Assembly (NCBI GenBank): GCA_013297925.1
Contig: JAAFJC010000037.1
Coordinates: forward strand, 1 to 32,320
DNA from: Comamonadaceae bacterium
Lineage (GTDB): Bacteria; Pseudomonadota; Gammaproteobacteria; Burkholderiales; Burkholderiaceae_C
DNA length: 32,320 nt
Direction: 5' to 3'
A model generated the notes under the pieces. It had not been told where the DNA came from, searched no databases, and saw only the letters and a list, made by a program, of their open reading frames with translations. Shown piece by piece: positions 7,243 to 14,190 of this stretch; the stretch's first letter is position 1, and each line of letters opens with the position of its first letter. The translations under genes and the position numbers were made by a program.

Positions 7243-8856
7243 TTAGGTTTTCGCCTTCACATACCTACCCGGCGCGGGCTCGATGACCTTGGCTGAATAA
7301 ACACGTGGCGCAGCAATAAGCTTGCCAGATTGAGGTTTCAGCCATGTGAACCAGTCTGTCCACCAGCTGCCGGGGTGTTCTTTGGCGGTTTTGAGCCATT
7401 CGGCTTGGGTGGCGGGGAAGTGATTCTCTTTGCCAATCCAGTGAGAGCGCTTCTTGGCCGATGGTGCATTGATCACGCCGGCAATGTGGCCACTTGCACC
7501 CATGACGAAGCGCTTTTTTCCGCTGAGGATTTGCGTACTTGCGTAGGCTCCACCCCCATTTACACCGATTGGCACGATATGGTCCTCGCGTGAGCCATAG
7601 ATATACACCGGGATGTCGATCTTGCTCAAATCCAGCTTCTGCCCACACACCGTGAGCTTGCCCGGTTTGCGTAGATTGTTTTCCAAATACGTGTTTCGCA
7701 GATACCAAGCGTAAAACGGGCCGGGCAAATTCGTGGCATCGGAATTCCAATAGAGCAGATCAAAAGGCGGCGGGGTTTCGCCTTTCAAATAGTTGCCCAC
7801 CACGTAGTTCCACACGAGATCATTGGGGCGCAAGAAGCTAAAGGTTGAAGCCAGCTCTTGGCCTTTGAGCAAGCCACCAGCGGCATACTGCTGCTCACGC
7901 AGTTTCACGCTGGCTTCGTCGATGAAGATGTCGAGGATGCCGGTGTCGGAAAAGTCTAAAAAAGTGGTGAGGAACGTTGCGCTCGCCACAGGTAAAACTG
8001 ACGAGGCCCCTTTGGTAGCGGCTTTCCGTGCCGCGAGCACGCCAAGCGCAGTCCCCAAAATCGTGCCGCCTACGCAAAAGCCCAGTGCGTTGATTTGCTT
8101 TTGCTTCGTCAAAGCAGCGGTCTTTTCAATCGCGCAAATCGCCGCATGCTCGATGTAATCATCCCAAGTCTTATCCTGCAAGCTCTCATCCGGATTGCGC
8201 CAGCTCACCACAAAGGTGCGATGACCTTCTTGCACGAGGTGGCGCACCATGGAGTTGGCCGGCTGCAAATCGAGGATATAAAACTTGTTGATGCAAGGCG
8301 GGATCACGAGGAAGGGTTTCTCATGCACTTGCTTCGTGAGTGGCTTGTATTCGATCAGCTGAAACAGCTCATTTTCAAAGACGACTGCGCCCTCCGTCGT
8401 GCCCACATTGCGGCCGACTTCAAACTGGCTCTCATCCGTCATCGACATATGGCCTTGGCGCATGTCTTGCAGCATGTTTTGCAGGCCTTGCGCGATGCTC
8501 TGACCTTGCGTCTCTTGCGCTTTCTTCAAAGCATCGGGATTGAGCGCCAGAAAATTCGATGGCGAGGCAGCGGCGATTTGCTGCTCGGTGGCAAAGCGCA
8601 AGCGCGCTTTGGTTTTTTCGTCGGCCTGAATGCAGTCCACCATTTGCAGCATGGTGCGAGCGTTGAGCAAATACATCGCGGTGGTGAAACTGGCAATTGG
8701 ATTCGCGCCCCAAGCCTCACTAGAAAAACGGCGGTCGGAGATGGTCTGCGAGCTTGGCGCAGACCATAGCTCTTGAATCTGCTTCAAATAGCCTTGCTGC
8801 ACCTCTTGCATTGCCAGCGCATCCAGCTGGAATGGCGCAAATGCCTCAAAATTCAT
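7243..8856 (-). CDS. phaC: Class I poly(3-hydroxyalkanoate) synthase
   Basis: A 537-residue product from the ATG at 8856, which has GGAG six bases upstream; the in-frame TTG at 8868 contains that ribosome site and is not the start. It polymerises 3-hydroxybutyryl-CoA into PHB on the granule surface. The lipase-like box GFCVGGTILG carries the nucleophile Cys (about residue 261); IYGSREDHIVP holds the catalytic Asp and GASGHIAGVIN the His. It also has the usual PHA synthase N-terminal domain and the conserved SWRNPDES and PFDLLYWNSDATNLPGP blocks. It is slightly shorter than many relatives. First gene of phaCAB; a palindrome 48 bases upstream may be a regulator site. Confidence 0.95.
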   Translation of the reverse strand: MNFEAFAPFQLDALAMQEVQQGYLKQIQELWSAPSSQTISDRRFSSEAWGANPIASFTTAMYLLNARTMLQMVDCIQADEKTKARLRFATEQQIAAASPSNFLALNPDALKKAQETQGQSIAQGLQNMLQDMRQGHMSMTDESQFEVGRNVGTTEGAVVFENELFQLIEYKPLTKQVHEKPFLVIPPCINKFYILDLQPANSMVRHLVQEGHRTFVVSWRNPDESLQDKTWDDYIEHAAICAIEKTAALTKQKQINALGFCVGGTILGTALGVLAARKAATKGASSVLPVASATFLTTFLDFSDTGILDIFIDEASVKLREQQYAAGGLLKGQELASTFSFLRPNDLVWNYVVGNYLKGETPPPFDLLYWNSDATNLPGPFYAWYLRNTYLENNLRKPGKLTVCGQKLDLSKIDIPVYIYGSREDHIVPIGVNGGGAYASTQILSGKKRFVMGASGHIAGVINAPSAKKRSHWIGKENHFPATQAEWLKTAKEHPGSWWTDWFTWLKPQSGKLIAAPRVYSAKVIEPAPGRYVKAKT

Positions 8857-8903
8857 TCTTGTCTCCAAAACGCTCTAATTATTCGGGATTACCCGAGTAT
8901 CTC

Positions 8904-8934
8904 AAATAATTTGCTGCACTGCAACAAATTATTT
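8904..8934. promoter_or_regulatory. 31-bp palindrome between phaC and the divergent small gene (candidate PhaR operator)
   Basis: AAATAATTTG, CTGCACTGCA, ACAAATTATTT: an almost perfect inverted repeat (one mismatch per arm) centred at about 8919. Its centre, TTTGCTGCACTGCAACAAA, resembles the TGC/GCA-rich sites described for the PHB regulator PhaR. It lies 48 bp before phaC and 31 bp before the divergent gene, where a repressor could cover both promoters. Assignment to PhaR is inference; phaR is not in the window. Confidence 0.55.
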
Positions 8935-8965
8935 TCATCGAACCCATTCCTCTGCACTCTACCCC

Positions 8966-9268
8966 ATGTACCTTGTTGCCATCGCCTGGATGTATGTCGT
9001 CGTCATGATGAGCGTGGCCGAAGCCACTGCGCCCAACGGCACCGTGCTCGGCGCCATCATCACGTTTTTTCTCTACGGCGTGTTGCCCTGCGTGATCTTG
9101 ATGTACCTCATGGGCACGCCGATGCGCAAGCGCGCGTTGCGGGCGAAGGAGAAGGCGGAGCTGGAGCAATTGCGCGCACAGGTCGCGTCGCAGGAAACGT
9201 CAGGTCAACCAAATGCTAGCAGCGAAGCGCCCGCTAAGCTTGTCTCGCCGGTGCGAAAAGAACTTTGA
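8966..9268 (+). CDS. Small membrane protein of unknown function
   Basis: A 100-residue product. Two hydrophobic helices (YLVAIAWMYVVVMMSVAEAT and VLGAIITFFLYGVLPCVILM) are followed by a charged tail with a short coiled segment (RALRAKEKAELEQLRAQVAS). That architecture fits an inner-membrane protein with a cytoplasmic tail. It is transcribed divergently from phaC, with the palindrome in between, and its last 23 codons overlap the 3' end of pgeF on the other strand. I have the impression that similar short proteins occur beside PHB or pgeF genes in Burkholderiales, but I name no family. Confidence 0.6.
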   Translation: MYLVAIAWMYVVVMMSVAEATAPNGTVLGAIITFFLYGVLPCVILMYLMGTPMRKRALRAKEKAELEQLRAQVASQETSGQPNASSEAPAKLVSPVRKEL

Positions 9269-9994
9269 CGGATTGCTGACGGTACACCACTCTAAGCCGC
9301 CATCGTTGCCATACATCTGCGTGATCCCCAGCTTGGCCAGCCGCTGACGAGCCAGCGCTGGCAGATCGGTCAGAAACTTTTCTCTATGCGACTTGAAGCA
9401 AGTTGCAGCCTGAGAATCAGCAGCGAGAAATGCCTCGCGTACCTCTGCGCCCACCTCAAACGCCGTCGGCCCAATGCAAGGCCCGAGCCAGACGAGCACA
9501 TCATCCGCTATAAATTCAGTAGCACCTCGCGCAGCATTCTTGCCGGCAATCTGCTCAAAACGCTTAAAAATCTGCTCTAAAACACCGATTCCACCCGCGC
9601 CACATAAGCCCCGCCAGCCCGCATGCGCCGCACCCACCACCGTGCCCGCGCGGTTGCAAAACAACACCGGCAAACAATCCGCCACCATAATTGTGCAAGC
9701 CAAGCCCTTCTCAGTCGTGATGCATGCATCCGCCACCGTGCCATCCACTGTCGCAGCATCCAACGTCGCCACATCAAAGCCATGCACCTGTTTCAAATAC
9801 ACCGGCTTAGCTTGCAGCGCCTGCGCATAAGTCTCTCGATTGCGAGCCACTGCAACTGCGTCGTCCCCCACATGATCCCCAAGATTGAGCGAGTCATAAG
9901 GCGATTGCGAAACACCCCCGTTGCGCAAGCTGCACGCACTGCGCACATGCGTTGGCACAGGCCAATCGGGTTGCAAGAGTTGTGTTGTCGTCAT
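9200..9994 (-). CDS. pgeF: Laccase-domain protein (YfiH family, polyphenol oxidase / purine nucleoside phosphorylase type)
   Basis: A 264-residue product from the ATG at 9994; the longer start at 10027 adds only 11 unlikely residues. Family motifs are YDSLNLGDHVGDD, VYLKQVHG (His), ADCLPVLFCN (Cys), VVGAAHAGWRGLCGAGG and VWLGPCIGPTAFEVG; these His and Cys residues form the metal site. Relatives edit peptidoglycan precursors (PgeF) or act as purine nucleoside phosphorylases/adenosine deaminases. Residues about 142-162 (FKRFEQIAGKNAARGATEF) are encoded by dispersed repeat copy D, apparently extra sequence between the AHAGWRG helix and VWLGPCIGP. The 3' end overlaps the neighbouring gene by 69 bp. 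Confidence 0.9.
   Translation of the reverse strand: MTTTQLLQPDWPVPTHVRSACSLRNGGVSQSPYDSLNLGDHVGDDAVAVARNRETYAQALQAKPVYLKQVHGFDVATLDAATVDGTVADACITTEKGLACTIMVADCLPVLFCNRAGTVVGAAHAGWRGLCGAGGIGVLEQIFKRFEQIAGKNAARGATEFIADDVLVWLGPCIGPTAFEVGAEVREAFLAADSQAATCFKSHREKFLTDLPALARQRLAKLGITQMYGNDGGLEWCTVSNPSKFFSHRRDKLSGRFAASIWLT
9508..9570 (+). repeat. Dispersed repeat, copy D, in frame inside pgeF
   Basis: Reads CTATAAATTCAGTAGCACCT, CGCGCAGCATTCTTGCCGGC, AATCTGCTCAAAACGCTTAA. It is full length and read antisense by pgeF without a stop. Confidence 0.9.
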
Positions 9995-10058
9995 AGTTAC
10001 AACGCATTGTAGGCAAGTGGGTGCCATCTGCTAGCATGAATCACCATAAGGAGAAGCC

Positions 10059-11480
10059 ATGCCCGCACTCGACACAGACTACCTCATCATCGGCGCTGGC
10101 GCCACAGGGCTCTCTTTTGCCGACACGCTATTGGCTGAAAGCGATGCGCACATCACCATCGTGGACAAGCATGCCCAGCCCGGAGGGCATTGGAATGATG
10201 CTTATCCCTTCGTTGCGCTCCATCAACCTTCAGCTTTTTACGGCGTGAACTCTCTGGAGCTGGGCACACGGCGCAAAGATACCGTAGGGCACAACACGGG
10301 CTTGTATGAGCTGGCCAGTGGCTCAGAAGTCACCGGCTACTTTCATAAAGTGATGCACCAAAGCCTGCTGCCCAGCGGGCGTGTGCGCTATTTGCCGATG
10401 AGCAACTATTCGGGGATGCAAGCTGGCACAGCAAGCGTGCAATCCATCCTCTCGGGGCAAGAGACGCAAGTTACCGTACGCAAAAAAATCGTCGATGCCA
10501 CCTATTTCACGCCCAACGTGCCCACCACCACAGCGCCAAAATTCCAAGTGGCGGAAGGTGTTCGCATCGTCACGCCCACGCAGCTCACGCAGATGTGGCA
10601 AAGCCAAGAGCGCCCACACAACTTTTGCATCTTAGGTGCTGGCAAGACGGCCATGGATGCCGCCATTTGGCTGCTAAATTGCGGCGCTGCGCCTGAGAGC
10701 ATTCAATGGGTGATGCCGCGCGATTCATGGTTGGTAAACCGACTCACCACGCAGCCCGGTGAGGAATTCTTCGAGCATTCGATTGGCGGCGTGGCCAAGC
10801 AAATGCAAGCGTTGGCCGAGGCCACAAGTGTGGATGATCTATTTGATCGCCTAGAAGCCTCTGGCCAAATGCTGCGCATTGATCGCGCCCACAGGCCCAG
10901 CATGTTTCATTACGCGACGATTTCTGAAGGTGAAGTCGAGTTGCTGCGCCAAATCAAGCAAGTCATCCGTAAAGGCCGGGTGCAGGCGATTGACAGAGAT
11001 ACTTTGCAGCTTGCTGATAGCAAAGAAACGATGCCACCCAATACGCTATACATCAATTGCACCGCCTCCGCCGTAGAGCCGCGTGCAACTGAAATGATCT
11101 TCCAACCCACGCGCATCGTGCCCCAGCTCGTGCGCGCGCCACTCATTAGCTTCAGTGCGGCGGTATGCGCCTATGTAGAAGCGCATTACGAGCACGATGT
11201 GGTGAAAAATCGCCTCTGCACTGTCGTTCCCTTCCCGCGAAATATCGCCGGCTGGATCACCAGCACCATGGCCAATATGGCCAACCAAGTGCGCTGGGGC
11301 CAAGATAAAACTCTGCGCCAATGGATGACCAACAGCCGCCTAGACGGCTTCAGCAAAATGACCGCGAGTATCGAAGAAGACGATCACGAAAAAATCGCCA
11401 TCTTGGGCGAGTTGCGTACTCACGGCATGGCGGCAATGGAAAATGTGAAGAAGCTGATGGCTACTAGCGCATCAGTTTGA
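10059..11480 (+). CDS. FAD/NAD(P)-dependent oxidoreductase (flavin monooxygenase-like)
   Basis: A 473-residue product with a strong ribosome site (AAGGAG, six bases, ATG). The N-terminal FAD-binding Rossmann motif is DYLIIGAGATGLSFADTLL with an acidic strand end (ITIVDKHAQPGGHWNDAYPF, similar to flavin monooxygenases). A second dinucleotide site is FCILGAGKTAMDAAIWLL at about residues 188-205. This two-nucleotide layout fits single-component flavoprotein monooxygenases using NAD(P)H. The substrate cannot be read. It diverges from pgeF and lies a few kb from a Rieske oxygenase and GS-like ligase, so a catabolic role is possible, but it is not in the same operon. Confidence 0.8.
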   Translation: MPALDTDYLIIGAGATGLSFADTLLAESDAHITIVDKHAQPGGHWNDAYPFVALHQPSAFYGVNSLELGTRRKDTVGHNTGLYELASGSEVTGYFHKVMHQSLLPSGRVRYLPMSNYSGMQAGTASVQSILSGQETQVTVRKKIVDATYFTPNVPTTTAPKFQVAEGVRIVTPTQLTQMWQSQERPHNFCILGAGKTAMDAAIWLLNCGAAPESIQWVMPRDSWLVNRLTTQPGEEFFEHSIGGVAKQMQALAEATSVDDLFDRLEASGQMLRIDRAHRPSMFHYATISEGEVELLRQIKQVIRKGRVQAIDRDTLQLADSKETMPPNTLYINCTASAVEPRATEMIFQPTRIVPQLVRAPLISFSAAVCAYVEAHYEHDVVKNRLCTVVPFPRNIAGWITSTMANMANQVRWGQDKTLRQWMTNSRLDGFSKMTASIEEDDHEKIAILGELRTHGMAAMENVKKLMATSASV

Positions 11481-11600
11481 ATCTCACGTTACGCTGAAGC
11501 ACGTATCGATGGTCTGTTGCCAATCAAGCCCTGCAATGCCATCAGCAAGCTCATTTCGATGAGCTAGAAGGCTGCGGAATTTGAATGCAATGTCAAGTGT

Positions 11601-11978
11601 TCATTTGATAAATGGCGGATTGAGCATCACAGCGCCACCTAGCAAGAGCATGTAGAACATCAGCATCAAAGAGGCGACGCTGTAGATGGCAAATACCGCC
11701 ATGAGCGCACGCGCTGCATAGGCATAGCTCTGGCGGCCTGAATAGCTTCCCGCGCTGCGCCAAATGCCCACCACGATCCAAGCGTTGTAAGCCATGCTCA
11801 ACACGCTCATTGCCAAAATCAAGAGCAAAGAGGGATCGTCTAACGAAAATAGCACTGCAGCCAAGATGCCGGCGAGAGCCACGCTACCCACTACACCCAT
11901 CAACCAAAACGATGCTCCCAGCGAATAGCCGCCATGCCAAAAGTGGCGAATCATCAGTGAGAGGGCGGATAGATTCAT
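11601..11978 (-). CDS. Small integral membrane protein, unknown function
   Basis: A 125-residue product with about three hydrophobic helices (GASFWLMGVVGSVALAGILA, LLLILAMSVLSMAYNAWIVV, ALMAVFAIYSVASLMLMFYM) and an Arg/Ser/Tyr-rich loop after the second. No family is recognised. It follows the zeta-GST gene on the same strand by about 30 bp and is probably cotranscribed. The 120 bp downstream, to the end of the flavoprotein gene, shows no gene. Confidence 0.6.
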   Translation of the reverse strand: MNLSALSLMIRHFWHGGYSLGASFWLMGVVGSVALAGILAAVLFSLDDPSLLLILAMSVLSMAYNAWIVVGIWRSAGSYSGRQSYAYAARALMAVFAIYSVASLMLMFYMLLLGGAVMLNPPFIK

Positions 11979-12008
11979 ACAGCGATCAAATGGCGTCTGT
12001 CGTCAGCC

Positions 12009-12650
12009 TCAAGCCTCAAAATCCGGGCAGTTTTCTGGAGAAGCTTTTTGGAAAGCGGGTAGCTTCATGCAGTTGTCAAACGCCGCCATGGTGCGCGGCA
12101 GGCCGTCAAGCGGTGTGTTGAAGCGCTGGGCGTTGAAGATTTGGGGGACGAGGCAGCAGTCAGCGAGCGTGGGGGTAGCGCCATAGCAATAGGTACTCGC
12201 AGGTAGTTGGTTCAACTGCTTTTCAAAAGACTCTAGCCCTACGCGGCACCAATGCACATACCAAGCGTTTTTCGCCTCGTCGCTTTGACCCATGTCTTTC
12301 ACCAAGTATTTCAGCACGCGCAGGTTGTTCAGCGGGTGTATCTCGCAGGCGATGCTTTGCGCCAGCGCTCGCACGCGGGCGCGACCGAGCGGATCTTGGG
12401 GCAGGAGCGCGGGTGCGGGGTGCAGCTCGTCCAGGTATTCCATCATCGCCAGCGATTGATCGAGCCGCGTGCCGTCATCAAGCTCCAGCAAAGGCACGAA
12501 GCCGGCGGCGGCGATTGACGCAAACTCAGGCTGCTTGTGAGCACCTTTGGCCAGATGCACGCTCAAGTAGTCATACGGCAAGGCTTTGAGCTCTAATGCG
12601 ATGCGCACGCGGAAGGAGGCGGAGGAGCGGAAGTAGTTGTAGAGTTTCAT
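12009..12650 (-). CDS. maiA: Maleylacetoacetate isomerase / zeta-class glutathione S-transferase
   Basis: A 213-residue protein. The N-terminal thioredoxin-like domain has LYNYFRSSASFRVRIALELK, the zeta-class active-site signature (usually SSCSxRVRIAL, here SSAS), followed by FVPLLELDDGTRLDQSLAMM and EYLDELHPAPALLPQDP. The C-terminal helical domain has ACEIHPLNNLRVLKYL and PTLADCCLVPQIFNAQRF, both typical of the family. It isomerises maleylacetoacetate (or maleylpyruvate) to the fumaryl form using glutathione, in tyrosine/homogentisate or gentisate breakdown. No homogentisate dioxygenase or fumarylacetoacetase lies nearby, so the exact substrate is open. Confidence 0.85.
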   Translation of the reverse strand: MKLYNYFRSSASFRVRIALELKALPYDYLSVHLAKGAHKQPEFASIAAAGFVPLLELDDGTRLDQSLAMMEYLDELHPAPALLPQDPLGRARVRALAQSIACEIHPLNNLRVLKYLVKDMGQSDEAKNAWYVHWCRVGLESFEKQLNQLPASTYCYGATPTLADCCLVPQIFNAQRFNTPLDGLPRTMAAFDNCMKLPAFQKASPENCPDFEA

Positions 12651-12713
12651 GGTGAATTGATTGAGACAATGGACTCAAGGATAACGCGAACAGGCATTCA
12701 TCGGCACACTTGC

Positions 12714-12719
12714 TAATAT
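12714..12719 (+). promoter_or_regulatory. Extended -10 element for the Rieske oxygenase gene, possibly leaderless
   Basis: TGCTAATAT sits so that transcription would begin at about the ATG at 12727. The bases between (TGCAACC) contain no Shine-Dalgarno sequence. No convincing -35 is visible. Confidence 0.4.
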
Positions 12720-12726
12720 TGCAACC

Positions 12727-14190
12727 ATGAATCACGAACAAAATCTTCGCCTAACGCAAGTTGGCTCTGGCACGCCGGGCGGGCTGTTGCAGCGGCGCTT
12801 TTGGCAGCCTGTGGCCTTGGTGGAAGAGTTTGATCCGATGCTTGCGCCGGATATGGGCGCAGCAGAGTATCCGCGCCTCATCAAAGCCGTACGCGCGCTG
12901 GGGCAGGATTTTGTATTGGTGAAGAATCATGATGGCAGTTGGACGCTGATGGATCGGGATTGTCCGCATCGCGGGGCGAACTTAAGCTTTGCTCGCTATG
13001 AAAATATGAGCACTCTGCGCATTATTTCTGCCGGCGAAGTGCCGATTTCTTCTCAAAATACCGCGATCCGCTGCCCTTTCCATGGCTGGGCATTCCAAAC
13101 CAGTGGCGATGCACCCGGCCAGTGTATCGACACACCCGCCGAGCCAGAGGGCTCAACGCTGTGTCAACACATCAAGCAGCGCAGTTATCCGGTGCAAGAG
13201 AAGGCTGGCGTAGTGTGGGCTTGGTTAGACGACAAAGAAACAAACGGCTCTGAGGGAGCTGATGTGCCCGAACCTATGCCTGAGCTCGATTGCTTCCACG
13301 CCCCCGCCTCCCACAGCTTCGCTTTCAAAGGGCTGTGGCATGCCAATTGGCTGCAATGCTTTGAAGTCGGCATGGATCCCGCGCATCCCTCTTTTCTGCA
13401 TCGCTTCTTGCAAGATGCCGATCTGCAAGAGACGGGCAGCAATGCAGGCGGCAAGCAATTTCGCAGCGCCGCAGCAGGCGATGTGGCGGGCGAGCGCTGG
13501 CCGATGACGCGGGTGATGCGCGAGCTGCATCGGCCTAAGCTGTCTGCGCAAGCCGTGCAAAGCGACACCTTGCAAGGCATTCGCATCACAGCGCTGAGGG
13601 CTCTGAGCGAGCAAATGACTCATGTGCGCATGACGCAAGCGATCTTTCCGCATGTCTTCGTCATTCCACTTTCTGAGACGCTCACGATCACGCAATGGCA
13701 TCTGCCGGTCGATGATGGCCACACCTATTGGTTTAGCGTGTTCACCAGCTTCGATGCGCCCATCGACCAAGCCGCGATGCGCGCCCAGCGCCTGCCCTAC
13801 ACGACGCTACCTCACTACATTCCCAAGGCGGGCGCGCACAACGCCTGGGGCTTCTCGCCCGAAGAGCAAGCCACGCGCACTTTTCTTGGCATGGGCGAGG
13901 AAGACATCAATGTGCATGATCAGTGGGCTGTGGAAAGCATGGGTGGCCTGCAAGACCGCACACGCGAACATTTGGCCACCAGCGACAAAATCATCGTGCT
14001 CTATCGCCGCTGGCTCGCTCGCGCGCAAGACGCTGCTGCAAATGGTCAAATCCCGCCTCCTCTGCCTGCCACCCAAAGCTTGAGCGAACCACCCGGCACT
14101 GTGGATGGCTTCGCGCCGAGTGAGTCCTGGGAGAGTTGGGCGCAAGAGCAACTCGCTGCGAAACGAAGCAAAGCATCCTGGATGAAGTGA
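12727..14190 (+). CDS. Rieske non-heme iron oxygenase, large subunit (phthalate dioxygenase-like)
   Basis: A 487-residue product. The Rieske [2Fe-2S] ligands are C79-P-H81 (DCPHRGANLSF) and C116-PF-H119 (RCPFHGWAF). The mononuclear iron site is D217-x2-H220-x4-H225 in VGMDPAHPSFLHRF. It would take electrons from a reductase (none nearby) and insert oxygen into an aromatic or similar ring. Anomaly: 34 residues separate H81 and C116 where about 16 is usual; the extra 18 or so, MSTLRIISAGEVPISSQN, are encoded by a dispersed repeat copy. The stop overlaps the next start (TGATG), coupling it to the glutamine-synthetase-like ligase. The substrate is unknown. Confidence 0.9.
   Translation: MNHEQNLRLTQVGSGTPGGLLQRRFWQPVALVEEFDPMLAPDMGAAEYPRLIKAVRALGQDFVLVKNHDGSWTLMDRDCPHRGANLSFARYENMSTLRIISAGEVPISSQNTAIRCPFHGWAFQTSGDAPGQCIDTPAEPEGSTLCQHIKQRSYPVQEKAGVVWAWLDDKETNGSEGADVPEPMPELDCFHAPASHSFAFKGLWHANWLQCFEVGMDPAHPSFLHRFLQDADLQETGSNAGGKQFRSAAAGDVAGERWPMTRVMRELHRPKLSAQAVQSDTLQGIRITALRALSEQMTHVRMTQAIFPHVFVIPLSETLTITQWHLPVDDGHTYWFSVFTSFDAPIDQAAMRAQRLPYTTLPHYIPKAGAHNAWGFSPEEQATRTFLGMGEEDINVHDQWAVESMGGLQDRTREHLATSDKIIVLYRRWLARAQDAAANGQIPPPLPATQSLSEPPGTVDGFAPSESWESWAQEQLAAKRSKASWMK
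12997..13059 (+). repeat. Dispersed repeat, copy M, in frame inside the Rieske domain
   Basis: Reads CTATGAAAATATGAGCACTC, TGCGCATTATTTCTGCCGGC, GAAGTGCCGATTTCTTCTCA. It aligns along its length with copy C and falls between the two Rieske ligand pairs. Confidence 0.85.

Noticed and set aside
11836-11866. Possible further repeat copy (AATAGCACTGCAG, then ATGCCGGCGAGAG) inside the small membrane protein gene
   Set aside because: The spacing between the two halves is about four bases short and the residues fit an ordinary membrane helix; it could be chance.
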